Below are positions 1-8,795 of a stretch of 64,000 bases of DNA, in pieces. Each line of letters opens with the position of its first letter. Positions within the stretch are counted from its first letter, which is position 1. A model generated the notes under the pieces. That model was not told the origin of the DNA and ran no database searches. It saw nothing but the letters and a program-made list of their open reading frames with translations. This DNA is from Cyanobacterium aponinum PCC 10605. Its GTDB lineage: Bacteria; Cyanobacteriota; Cyanobacteriia; Cyanobacteriales; Cyanobacteriaceae. The stretch covers positions 3,844,001 through 3,908,000 of the forward strand of contig NC_019776.1 of the NCBI RefSeq assembly GCF_000317675.1. Direction: 5' to 3'. The translations under genes and the position numbers were made by a program.

Positions 1-1
1 C

Positions 2-505
2 CCTCATATACTAATTCAACAAATTCAAGGGGTTAGTGAGTTAACAACTACAGTTTTTGTTATGGATGCGATCGCACCTATTTCTTCTCAACGAAAATTA
101 GGGGAATGGGTAATCGGTGAAACCAGTTTACTTTATATTGCCAGAGGAGAAGTAAAAGCAGGATTAGATTTAAGTAAAATTACCTCTGAGGATGTGAGTA
201 TCAATCAAGATACTATAACTATTGAATTACCAGCCCCAGAAATTCTTGACAGTAAAATTGATGTTACTAAATCTCAGGTATATGATTATGATCGAGGTTT
301 CCTCAATTTAGGTCCAGATAACGCCCCTCAGTTACAAAGTGAGGCACAAAAACAAACTTTAAATAAAATTAAACAGACTGCCTGTGATGAGAATATATTA
401 GAACAAGCCAACGAAAGAGCGATCGTGGTTATTAGCCAATTAATGGAAACTTCTGGATATAAGAATGTAGTTGTTAAAACTTCTAGCCTTGAAACTTGTC
501 CATAG
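2..505 (+). CDS. DUF4230 family protein, 5' truncated by window edge
   Basis: The reading frame is open from base 2, with no stop before the first ATG at 62, and the codons upstream of that ATG (IQGVSELTTTVFV) read like the conserved start of the DUF4230 domain, so the gene begins outside the window. The visible part has the family pattern: a glycine/isoleucine-rich strand around LLYIARGEVKAGLDLSKI, then an alternating beta segment with TITIELPAPEIL, then a charged helix and a short C-terminal strand. DUF4230 proteins are usually membrane-anchored with the domain outside the cytoplasm; the anchor would lie in the missing part. Function is unknown. The stop is followed by a 76-bp gap and an ABC ATPase on the same strand, so cotranscription is possible but not shown. 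Confidence 0.75.
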   Translation, partial: PHILIQQIQGVSELTTTVFVMDAIAPISSQRKLGEWVIGETSLLYIARGEVKAGLDLSKITSEDVSINQDTITIELPAPEILDSKIDVTKSQVYDYDRGFLNLGPDNAPQLQSEAQKQTLNKIKQTACDENILEQANERAIVVISQLMETSGYKNVVVKTSSLETCP

Positions 506-581
506 GAAAACATGAATGACCTTGAAGCTAAATGCTATAATCTGACCTTGAATACATTAGCTAAAACATTGAGTAAAGAGT

Positions 582-1796
582 TTGTCACGGGTTACTATTG
601 AGAATCTATATAAAACTTACAATTCGGCGAAGGAAGTAGATGAGTCGCAAATCATTACTAATGCTGTTTTGAAGGGAATTAATCTCCAAATTCAAGAAGG
701 AGAGTTTATGGTTTTGGTTGGTCCTTCAGGATGTGGCAAAAGTACTTTACTACGTTTGATTGCTGGTTTAGAGGAAATTTCAGGGGGAAAAATTTATATT
801 GGCGATCGCATCGTTAACGAATTGCCCCCCAAAGCTAGAGATATAGCAATGGTCTTTCAAAATTATGCTTTATATCCTCATCTGAGCGTTTATGATAATA
901 TCGCCTTTGGTTTACGGCGTATGAAAAATAATGACTATCCCTCTAACTCCCCCATAGAAACACTGCTCTCATCTTTAACGGGTTTTTTACCTCCTTCTTT
1001 ACGGTATGTCAATAGTACAGAAAAGAAAATTCAAGCACAAGTTAAGACCGTAGCAGAAATGTTACAAATAGATCATCTTTTATTCAGATTACCGAAACAG
1101 TTGTCAGGAGGGCAAAAACAAAGGGTAGCCCTAGGAAGAGCGATCGCACGAAATCCACAAGTATTTTTAATGGATGAACCCTTATCTAATCTTGACGCTA
1201 AATTGAGAACAGAAACCCGAATGCAAATTGTTAAGCTACAAAAACAATTACAAGTTACTACCATTTATGTAACTCATGATCAGACAGAAGCAATGACAAT
1301 GGGCGATCGCATTGCCGTGATGAATCAAGGAGAAATCCAACAAATAGCCACACCTTTAGAAATTTATCAGCATCCTGCCAACACATTTGTCGCTCAATTT
1401 ATTGGTAGTCCAGCCATGAATTTATTAGAAGTTAACTATCAAAAACCAGACTTGTTGATTTATGGTCAAACCAAAATTCCTTTAACATCCCAATGGCAAG
1501 AAATATTGAAAGATTATAATTATGAAAAAATTTGGTTAGGAATTAGACCAGAATTATTTTATGTAACGGAAGAATCTTCTGCTAGTATTCCCGTTATTGT
1601 TAACTTAGTAGAAGCCTTGGGTCATGAAACCATCTTAACAGTCAATGCGGAAAATAATCCAGAACAAAACCTACAAATCAAACTATTTAATCATGACTTG
1701 ATTACTTTTGGCGAGAAAATAAACTTAGGGATTCAACTAGAAAACGTCAACTTTTTTGACCATTATACTAGACAAAATATATTATTAAAAAGTTAA
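582..1796 (+). CDS. ABC transporter ATP-binding protein, MalK/UgpC-type
   Basis: This is the nucleotide-binding subunit of an ABC importer of the carbohydrate class, which hydrolyses ATP at the inner face of the membrane. Visible motifs are Walker A GPSGCGKS (residues 47-54), the Q-loop FQNYALYPH (92-100), signature LSGGQKQR (174-181), Walker B VFLMDEP (194-200) and the H-loop THDQTEA, followed by a C-terminal beta-rich TOBE-like region. Two stretches are longer than in ordinary MalK: one near residues 15-31 and an insertion of roughly 30-35 residues at about 112-148, between the Q-loop and the signature. The start is TTG at 582; no better ATG lies before the first conserved strand. No permease or binding protein is adjacent, so the substrate cannot be assigned. 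The next gene begins 11 bp after the stop, suggesting cotranscription. Confidence 0.85.
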   Translation: MSRVTIENLYKTYNSAKEVDESQIITNAVLKGINLQIQEGEFMVLVGPSGCGKSTLLRLIAGLEEISGGKIYIGDRIVNELPPKARDIAMVFQNYALYPHLSVYDNIAFGLRRMKNNDYPSNSPIETLLSSLTGFLPPSLRYVNSTEKKIQAQVKTVAEMLQIDHLLFRLPKQLSGGQKQRVALGRAIARNPQVFLMDEPLSNLDAKLRTETRMQIVKLQKQLQVTTIYVTHDQTEAMTMGDRIAVMNQGEIQQIATPLEIYQHPANTFVAQFIGSPAMNLLEVNYQKPDLLIYGQTKIPLTSQWQEILKDYNYEKIWLGIRPELFYVTEESSASIPVIVNLVEALGHETILTVNAENNPEQNLQIKLFNHDLITFGEKINLGIQLENVNFFDHYTRQNILLKS

Positions 1797-1807
1797 AATA
1801 AAACTTC

Positions 1808-3337
1808 ATGATTAGTACTAATAACCTCCGAGAACCTATTGATAAAATTTGCTTTTTTCTGATAGCAATATTTAGTTTTATCATTGTGCTTTTAATTAGC
1901 AGTACTAAATTTTGTTATGAGGGAAAATGTTTATTTAATAATAATCCTGAAGTTAAAGAATTTAGTTGGCAAGATAAGAAAATAGGTTCAATAGATAAAG
2001 CATTTTATCTAGTTTTTGATCGTCCTATGTCCCATGAAAGTGTTGAAGCAAATTTAAGGATAGAGCCATCCCTAGAAGGAAAAATAAGTTGGTCAGGAAA
2101 ACGTTTAGTTTATACTTTAGAGAGAGTTATTCCCTATGGAAGAAATTATCGTTTATCTTTACAAAAAGCTCAAGAAAAATTTAGAGGAAAAGAAGAATTA
2201 GGAGCAGAAATAGAGCCTTTTATTGCAGAATTTCAGAGTAGAGATAGGGCTTTCGCTTATATTGGCAGTCAAGGAGAAGAAAGTGGAAGATTAATTCTGA
2301 ATAATTCCACTAAACAAAATAAAACAATACTCACTCCTGAAAACCTAACAGTTGTTGATTTTAAATTTACCAAAAATAGTGAAAAAATTATTTTTTCAGC
2401 AGTCAATGAAGATAATGATAATGCTGATTTTAAGCAAGTAGATATTTATGAAGTAACCACAGGTTTATCTAATGATTTAACTCCCAAAATCCCCGGAGAA
2501 TTAAAACTAATATTAAACGGAAAAGAATATCAAAATAATCAATTTGATTTAGCAGGAGAAAATCAAGAAATCATAATTGTTCAGCGAATAAAGCATAATG
2601 ACCCTTTAGATTTTGCACTGTGGAAAATTGCACCAAATAAAGTACCAGAAAAACTCGATACAGAAGGAGGAGATTTTACCATCACACCTGACGGAAAAGG
2701 AATTGCGATCGCGCAAGGAGAAGGTATTGCCATTTTACCCATAGAAAGCGAAAACCAAGAAAAAATAATTAATTTTCTTCCCAAATATGGACAAGTTTTA
2801 ACCTTCAGCAATGATGGTAGTAGTGCGGCGATGATTAACTTCAATAAAGATAATTCAGAGTTACGTTATACTCGCTCTTTGTTTTACGTCAATAACCAAG
2901 GAGTAGAGAAAGAGTTAATTAACATCAAAGGCTCAATTATTGATTGTAAATTTAACGATAATGGGAATCAACTTTTTTGCCTTTTAACAGAATTAATGCA
3001 AACAGAAACAGAATTAATTGAAAAACCCTATTTCGTGGCCATTGACATTCAATCAGGAAAAATAATTCCCCTCGTAGCTTTGCCCAAATATCAAGACATA
3101 AAAATTAGTGTAGCACCCGATGGATTAGGTATTTTATTTGATCAACTAATCACGGAAAATGATTTGCCAAAAAAAGCCCTCAAAAATTTACCGACAAACG
3201 AAGACTTATTAACTAATTCAGCAGAACTAATTGTCGGTAGTCGTCTTTGGTTGCTAACTCTTCCTACCTCTGAATCTCCTCAAGCAAAATTGGAAGAATT
3301 ACCAATTTCAGGATTTAAACCCCAATGGAGTCCCTAG
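1808..3337 (+). CDS. Membrane-anchored Ig-like/beta-propeller protein
   Basis: A 509-residue protein with one N-terminal hydrophobic segment (about residues 15-32, FFLIAIFSFIIVLLIS) that probably anchors it with the rest outside the cytoplasm. Residues about 50-150 resemble a bacterial Ig-like domain of the Big_5 type (FDRPMSHESVEANLRIEP, YGRNYRLSL). The remainder has repeated strands with motifs such as FTPDGKGIAIAQG, FSNDGSSAAMINF and VAPDGLGILF, which are typical of TolB/WD40-like propeller blades. It lies 11 bp behind the ABC ATPase gene and is likely in the same transcript. No enzymatic motif is seen. Domain assignment is from pattern only; a role in cell-surface or transport functions is inference. 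Confidence 0.7.
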   Translation: MISTNNLREPIDKICFFLIAIFSFIIVLLISSTKFCYEGKCLFNNNPEVKEFSWQDKKIGSIDKAFYLVFDRPMSHESVEANLRIEPSLEGKISWSGKRLVYTLERVIPYGRNYRLSLQKAQEKFRGKEELGAEIEPFIAEFQSRDRAFAYIGSQGEESGRLILNNSTKQNKTILTPENLTVVDFKFTKNSEKIIFSAVNEDNDNADFKQVDIYEVTTGLSNDLTPKIPGELKLILNGKEYQNNQFDLAGENQEIIIVQRIKHNDPLDFALWKIAPNKVPEKLDTEGGDFTITPDGKGIAIAQGEGIAILPIESENQEKIINFLPKYGQVLTFSNDGSSAAMINFNKDNSELRYTRSLFYVNNQGVEKELINIKGSIIDCKFNDNGNQLFCLLTELMQTETELIEKPYFVAIDIQSGKIIPLVALPKYQDIKISVAPDGLGILFDQLITENDLPKKALKNLPTNEDLLTNSAELIVGSRLWLLTLPTSESPQAKLEELPISGFKPQWSP

Positions 3338-3485
3338 CCATTCCTTGATTATCACTGCAAGAATACCTATTCCTCATTCCCCATTCCCGATTGAAACTAA
3401 AAGCCATAGCTTAATTCATCAACACCGACTAAACTATAACCTTTTGAGTTACAACTCTTATCCTAACTCCTAAAACGATACCCTT

Positions 3486-3821
3486 CTAAAACTGATTATT
3501 TAAGAAACTAGAAATTAAAGAAAGTACAATTGAACCTAATAGAGCATCAACAAAATTATTAATAGTCAAGCCGGGGGTGAAATAAGCCGCTAAATAAAAA
3601 CAGATAGCATTAATCACGAATAGGAATAAACCTAAAGTTAAAATCGTTACAGGTAAAGTAAAGAGAATTAAAATCGGTTTAACAATCGCATTAACTATAC
3701 CAAAAACTAAAGCGGCTAGAAGAGCAGCAGTAATATTACTAATCACAATACCGGGGATGATATAAGCTGTTATCATCATGGAAATTGCGGTGATAATTAA
3801 AGTTATTAGAAACGGTGGCAT
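3486..3821 (-). CDS. Phage-holin-superfamily-IV-like small membrane protein
   Basis: A 111-residue, almost entirely hydrophobic protein with four predicted membrane helices and the glycine/asparagine pattern of the Phage_holin_4_2 family (IPGIVISNITAALLAALVFGIVNAIVKPIL, shortened here to its key residues GI, NAIVKP and FTPGLTI). Despite the name, such proteins are common chromosomal membrane proteins of unknown function in bacteria, including cyanobacteria, and no lysis gene is nearby. The gene is convergent with the Ig/propeller gene. The run of A/T bases just upstream (3829-3840) leaves no clear ribosome binding site, so the start is the first ATG of the frame. Confidence 0.8.
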   Translation of the reverse strand: MPPFLITLIITAISMMITAYIIPGIVISNITAALLAALVFGIVNAIVKPILILFTLPVTILTLGLFLFVINAICFYLAAYFTPGLTINNFVDALLGSIVLSLISSFLNNQF

Positions 3822-4024
3822 ATTAGTATTTTTTTTTTTTACAACTTTACTTCTTAATTATATAACAATGATTTTTGATTGAAAGTAAGTATCTCGGTTT
3901 TTTGCAAAAATATCAAATTTAGATAGGTTTCAGATTGCAACTTGTAGGTATTGCCTATTTATTTGTAACCAATTATCTGTTTTTCACACTTATTTTGGTT
4001 CTTCAGAGTGTGGTTATGATAAAT

Positions 4025-4235
4025 TAACCTCAGTTCGGTTTAAGAATATCCGATAAGGTTAGGTGTCAGGTGTCAGGTTGCAGGTTGCAGGTGGTAGGGG
4101 TTTTTAGCAAGGGGCTTAAGCCCCTTGTTTAAGTCAGTTCGGTTTAAGGCAATTTTATCGTTATTTTTAAGAAGAAGCTATAAGGTTTTCTGACTACGAG
4201 TTGGGATGCTTTCAGCTTATCCAAAACTCAGGTTA
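4025..4235 (+). repeat. Inverted-repeat element, subfamily 1, copy A (MITE-like)
   Basis: A 211-bp element with imperfect terminal inverted repeats (TAACCTCAGTTCGG at the left, CCAAAACTCAGGTTA at the right). It contains heptamer repeats of the CAGGTGT/CAGGTTG type and a perfect 20-bp palindrome CAAGGGGCTTAAGCCCCTTG at 4108-4127. Near-identical copies lie at 44473-44674, 46488-46689 and, inverted, 58567-58777. The bases AAT flank both ends and may be a target duplication. No coding capacity. Confidence 0.85.
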
Positions 4236-4331
4236 AATTAAGAGAAACAGGACTTCCATAACCTTTATTGAATAGTGTTTATAGTAAAACAAAAACTAAA
4301 AGTTTATAAATTATTATTTAATAGTCCCCTA

Positions 4332-4373
4332 TTGCCTCTTGCCTCTTGCCTCTTGCCTCTTGCCTCTTGCCTA
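4332..4373 (+). repeat. TTGCCTC heptamer tandem repeat
   Basis: Six consecutive copies of a 7-bp unit TTGCCTC, the last ending in A. Shorter versions of the same unit occur at other intergenic sites in the window (for example near 23275, 40320 and 58141). Confidence 0.9.
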
Positions 4374-4889
4374 CCAAACACTAATAATTTACACGACGAG
4401 AAGTGATAGAGCCCTTTTTTCTGATTTTATTATGCTTAAAACCTTTGTTTGAAAAGGATTTTGATTCCCAACAATAACTTCTAAATAGTTGATATTCATT
4501 GTTTTAATCTTTGCAACAAATAATTAAGTTTTTTCTCAAAAATAAAAATATAGATATTATATCTGTTTTAATAAAATTAGATTTAGATAAAAAAAACTAA
4601 ATTAAACAGTTTAATTAATTGCGAGGAAAATATTTTAGATAGATTCTATGTCCCATATAATTTCGCTTTAGCTTTATTGTGATATTTGGTTTATTCTATA
4701 TTTTCCTTAAGTAAAAATTCTGTCATGAGGGGAACTTTTGTTAAAATTTGCTTTAAATTAATAGGAAGATCATTAAGAAAATCTTAAAAAGATTGAGTTT
4801 TTAGATCGAAATTATTGAAGAAAAATTAACAGGGGTTCTGCTCAAAATTTTATTAAATTACTCCACTGTAGTAAAGGAGAGATTTTATT
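4374..4889 (+). other. Gene-free ppsA leader region
   Basis: About 500 bp of very AT-rich sequence without a plausible gene. It ends with a good ribosome binding site (AAAGGAGAG at 4874-4882) before the ppsA ATG. A long untranslated leader is possible, but I see no convincing promoter or riboswitch fold. Confidence 0.5.
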
Positions 4890-7800
4890 ATGGTACACTC
4901 TGCCCCAGAAAGAATTGTATCCTCCCCAAAACAAGATAAGTTTGTACTCTGGTTTGAAGAGGTAGGTATTGAAGATGTGCCTCTAGTGGGAGGGAAAAAC
5001 GCTTCTTTGGGAGAAATGATCCAGCAATTGAGTGCAAAAGGTGTAAATGTCCCTACAGGCTTTGCTACTACTGCTTATGCTTATCGCTACTTTATCAAAA
5101 AAGCAGGTTTAGAAACCCAATTACGCCGTGTATTCGCTAATTTAGATGTGGAAGATTTGCCCAATTTACAAGCTGTTGGTCGTCAGGCTAGGGCATTAGT
5201 ATTAAATACTCCTTTCCCCAAAGAATTAGAGTTAGCCATTTCTGATGCTTATTTTAAACTATGTCAACGGTATGGTGCTGATCCTAGTCTTTGTACCACC
5301 GAGGATGAAGAAGAAATAATGCGAATGCGAAATTGTGCTTATGATACAGATGTAGCAGTCAGATCCTCGGCAACGGCGGAAGATTTACCTGATGCTAGTT
5401 TTGCGGGACAACAGGAGACTTATTTAAACGTTCACGGGGTAAAAAATGTTTTAGAAGCCTGTCACAAGTGTTTTGCTTCCATTTTCACCGATCGCGCTAT
5501 CTCTTATCGTACCGTGAAAAATTTTGATCACTTTGAGGTTGCCTTATCTGTGGGTGTGCAAAAAATGGTGCGATCGGACCTTGCTTCTTCAGGGGTAATG
5601 TTCAGTATCGACACAGAAACAGGTTTTAAGGATGCGGCTTTCGTGACTGCGGCTTATGGTTTGGGGGAAAACGTGGTACAAGGTGCTGTTAATCCTGATG
5701 AATTTTTCGTCTTTAAACCCACTTTGAAAGAAGGCTACAAACCGATTTTGAATAAACGCCTCGGCACAAAAGAGATCAAAATGGTCTATGATTTAGGCGG
5801 AGGAAAACAGGTGAAAAACGTTCCTGTGTCTGAATCTGAAAGGTTACAATATGCTATCACTGACGATGAGGCTTTACTGTTGGCAAAATGGGCGTGTATT
5901 ATTGAAGACCATTACAGTGAAAAGCGGGGACAATATAGCCCTATGGACATAGAATGGGCTAAAGATGGTCAAACTGGTGAATTATTTATCGTTCAAGCCC
6001 GTCCTGAAACGGTACAATCGCAAAAATCTGGCAGTATCCTCCGTGACTATAAACTCAAAGGCACAAGTAATATTCTTGTAAATGGTCGTGCAGTGGGAGA
6101 AATGATCGGACAGGGCAAAGCTCGTGTTATCCTTGATGTCCATAAAATTGGGGAATTTAAAGCTGGTGAAGTGCTTGTAACGAACAAAACCGATCCAGAT
6201 TGGGAACCAATTATGAAAAAAGCAAGCGCGATCGTTACTAATCAGGGGGGAAGAACTTGTTTTGATGGCAATACAAAAATCCTCACCAATCAAGGCTTCA
6301 TGACGTTACAACAAATTTATGATCAAGGTTATCAAGGTTTATCCACTATTGCCTTTAATCCCGAAACTCAGAAAATGGAATGGAAACCCATACTAGATGT
6401 GATGAAACGGCGATCGCACCTTATGACAGTCAGTGTATCTCAAACAGGACGAGTTTTAGACAATATTCTCAGTGTCACCCCCGATCATAAAATGGTAAAC
6501 CTTCGTCAAGGGGAATATGTGAAAACTGAAGTTCAAGAGATGTTAAGCCAAAAAGAAATGGTGTTAGTATCTCAAAGTATTCCCACTTTACCCATTAATA
6601 ACGAGGGTGAAGACCTTGATTTAGCTTACTTACTTGGTGGCATTATTACCGATGGTGGAGTATATCTACGGGGTAATCGAGGAGAAGTCCAATTTATCCA
6701 AAAAGAAACTCCCGAAAAAGAAGCCTTCATTGCCACCATGAATGAAAAGATGACGTCAGTTTACGGTAAATCCTTTACCCCTTATCTCAAAGCAGAATCA
6801 TCGGGTTATATTCGAGGAGAAAAAGTAACAGGACAAGCTACAGCCTATCGTTTACATTCTAAAGCGATCGCGCTGAATATACAAGCCCAAGAAGCCAATA
6901 TCACCCAACAACTATTAACCAATAGCACCGAATTTGCCTATAATTTCCTCGCAGGAGTTATTGACGGTGATGGATGCTATCACAAAAACCGCATCAATAT
7001 TTATATCTCCGAAGAAAACTTACTTCAAGCGGTAATCATTGCTTGTTTAAAAATTAACACTGTACCTCAAGTTACCCGAAATCGAAACATTCATAATGTT
7101 CAAATCGTGGAAAAACTAGAGGAAATTTTACAATATACCCAACGAGTCAAAGGAGATATTACCCCTCGTCAAGTTCAAACTCGCTTTTTCAGTGCCTCTC
7201 AACTATTATCAGATGATGTTACAGGACAACTAAAACTCCGTAAAGACAAAAATCTGCTCATTTCTGAAAAACAACTCCGTGAAACTGGTGGCTATGAATC
7301 ATTGTTAGATAGTGATGTCAGAATGCAACGGATAATTAAAGTTAGTGAACCTCAACCTGCGGACGTTTATAATATTACCGTAGCCGATCACCATAACTAT
7401 TTAGTATTCACCAGTAAATATACTCCCATCGTAGTTTGTAACTGTCACGCCGCAATTATCGCCCGTGAAATGGGTATTCCAGCCATCGTTGGTTGTGGTA
7501 ATGCCACAGGTATCCTCAAAACAGGGCAAGAAATTACTGTATCTTGTTCCGAAGGAGAAGAAGGACGAGTGTATGAAGGTTTAGTACCCTTTGATATTAT
7601 TGAAACTCCTTTAGACAATTTACCCAAAACTCGCACAAAAATTTTGATGAATGTGGGGAATCCTGAAGAAGCCTTCAAATTAGCTTCTATTCCTTGCGAT
7701 GGCGTTGGTTTAGCCCGTTTAGAGTTCATTATCGCTAATCATATCAAAGCGCATCCTCTAGCGTTAATGAAATATGATGAACTAACCGATGAATCTGTCA

Positions 7801-8585
7801 AGAAAGAGATTGCCGAGTTAACTTTGGGTTACGAAAACAAAGCTGATTTCTTCGTTGATAAAGTTGCTCAAGGTGTAGGTACGATCGCAGCCGCTTTCTA
7901 TCCCAATCCAGTGGTAGTAAGGATGTCAGACTTCAAGTCCAATGAGTATGCTAACTTGTTAGGCGGTGCTGACTTTGAACCCAAAGAAGAAAACCCGATG
8001 ATTGGTTGGCGTGGTGCGTCTCGTTACTACGATGAAAAATACCGTGAAGCCTACGGTTTAGAATGTAAAGCTCTTAAACGTGTCCGTGATGACATGGGTT
8101 TAACAAACGTAATTCCGATGATTCCTTTCTGTCGTACTCCCTACGAAGGTCGCCGAGTATTAGCAGAGATGGAAAAACATGGTTTAAAACGGGGTGAAAA
8201 TGGCTTACAAGTCTATGTAATGTGTGAAATTCCTAGTAACGTCATTTTAGCGGATCAATATAGCGAAATCTTTGATGGTTTCTCTATTGGTTCAAATGAC
8301 CTAACACAGTTAACATTAGGACTCGATCGAGATTCTTCATTAGTAGCACATATCTTCGATGAACGCAACGACGCAGTTAAGGATATGGTACGCATGGTAA
8401 TTGAAAAAGCGAAACGCAATAATCGCAAAATCGGTATTTGTGGACAAGCCCCCAGTGATTATCCTGAATTTGCCCGTTTCTTAGTAGAATTAGGCATTGA
8501 CTCTATGAGTTTAAATCCCGATTCATTATTAAAAACATTGCTCGATATTGCTAAATTAGAGGAAAGATTAGACGCAAATCGATAA
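4890..8585 (+). CDS. ppsA: Phosphoenolpyruvate synthase with in-frame intein
   Basis: Pyruvate, water dikinase makes phosphoenolpyruvate, AMP and phosphate from pyruvate and ATP; it is cytoplasmic and gluconeogenic. The N-terminal ATP-binding domain starts with VGGKNASLGEMI (about residues 33-44) and includes VRSSATAEDLPDASFAGQQ. The central phosphohistidine domain has the family signature GGRT-CHAAIIAREMG, but it is split by 395 residues of intein between Thr456 and Cys852; the catalytic histidine is residue 853. The C-terminal PEP/pyruvate domain follows, with NVIPMIPFCRTP, SIGSNDLTQLTLGLDRDS and IGICGQAPSD. Without the intein the enzyme is 836 residues, a normal cyanobacterial length, so function should depend on protein splicing. 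The start is fixed by the AAAGGAGAG site seven bases upstream. The gene stands alone and ends in a terminator. Confidence 0.95.
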   Translation: MVHSAPERIVSSPKQDKFVLWFEEVGIEDVPLVGGKNASLGEMIQQLSAKGVNVPTGFATTAYAYRYFIKKAGLETQLRRVFANLDVEDLPNLQAVGRQARALVLNTPFPKELELAISDAYFKLCQRYGADPSLCTTEDEEEIMRMRNCAYDTDVAVRSSATAEDLPDASFAGQQETYLNVHGVKNVLEACHKCFASIFTDRAISYRTVKNFDHFEVALSVGVQKMVRSDLASSGVMFSIDTETGFKDAAFVTAAYGLGENVVQGAVNPDEFFVFKPTLKEGYKPILNKRLGTKEIKMVYDLGGGKQVKNVPVSESERLQYAITDDEALLLAKWACIIEDHYSEKRGQYSPMDIEWAKDGQTGELFIVQARPETVQSQKSGSILRDYKLKGTSNILVNGRAVGEMIGQGKARVILDVHKIGEFKAGEVLVTNKTDPDWEPIMKKASAIVTNQGGRTCFDGNTKILTNQGFMTLQQIYDQGYQGLSTIAFNPETQKMEWKPILDVMKRRSHLMTVSVSQTGRVLDNILSVTPDHKMVNLRQGEYVKTEVQEMLSQKEMVLVSQSIPTLPINNEGEDLDLAYLLGGIITDGGVYLRGNRGEVQFIQKETPEKEAFIATMNEKMTSVYGKSFTPYLKAESSGYIRGEKVTGQATAYRLHSKAIALNIQAQEANITQQLLTNSTEFAYNFLAGVIDGDGCYHKNRINIYISEENLLQAVIIACLKINTVPQVTRNRNIHNVQIVEKLEEILQYTQRVKGDITPRQVQTRFFSASQLLSDDVTGQLKLRKDKNLLISEKQLRETGGYESLLDSDVRMQRIIKVSEPQPADVYNITVADHHNYLVFTSKYTPIVVCNCHAAIIAREMGIPAIVGCGNATGILKTGQEITVSCSEGEEGRVYEGLVPFDIIETPLDNLPKTRTKILMNVGNPEEAFKLASIPCDGVGLARLEFIIANHIKAHPLALMKYDELTDESVKKEIAELTLGYENKADFFVDKVAQGVGTIAAAFYPNPVVVRMSDFKSNEYANLLGGADFEPKEENPMIGWRGASRYYDEKYREAYGLECKALKRVRDDMGLTNVIPMIPFCRTPYEGRRVLAEMEKHGLKRGENGLQVYVMCEIPSNVILADQYSEIFDGFSIGSNDLTQLTLGLDRDSSLVAHIFDERNDAVKDMVRMVIEKAKRNNRKIGICGQAPSDYPEFARFLVELGIDSMSLNPDSLLKTLLDIAKLEERLDANR
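6258..7442 (+). mobile_element. PpsA intein with LAGLIDADG homing endonuclease
   Basis: The insert begins with Cys (CFDGNTKILT, block A) and ends VVCN before the +1 residue Cys852 of the extein. Block B is TPDHKM (intein residues 74-79) and block F is YNITVADHHNYLVF (371-384). Two LAGLIDADG-type helices are visible, LAYLLGGIITDGG (about 122-134) and FLAGVIDGDG (230-239), so a homing endonuclease domain is present, and its acidic residues are kept. The penultimate residue is Cys rather than the usual His. The insertion point lies one residue before the catalytic histidine, in the most conserved part of the host gene, as expected for an intein allele. PEP synthase is a known intein host in Methanocaldococcus jannaschii. 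Confidence 0.93.
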
Positions 8586-8622
8586 TCTAACACTAAACAA
8601 ACAGTTATTAGTTAATTAAATT

Positions 8623-8649
8623 TATCCCTCTTTTTAGGGGGATTTTTTT
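8623..8649 (+). terminator. Intrinsic terminator after ppsA
   Basis: A hairpin ATCCCTC/GGGGGAT with a short T-rich loop is followed by a run of seven T, 38 bp behind the ppsA stop. Confidence 0.8.
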
Positions 8650-8795
8650 GTAACCATAATCATTATATTTGAGTTGTGTAAAAAAATAATAAACAATTTA
8701 TATTGAAAATTTTGTTGCTATGCTAATCTAAAAAGAAAATAAGATAGAATCTTTTACTTCCTGAAACTTTTATTATCAAATCAACACTAATACCC

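Noticed and set aside
3838-4889. Riboswitch or RNA gene in the long spacer before ppsA
   Set aside because: The only strong structures belong to the mobile repeat and heptamers; the remaining leader shows no conserved RNA fold I can recognise.
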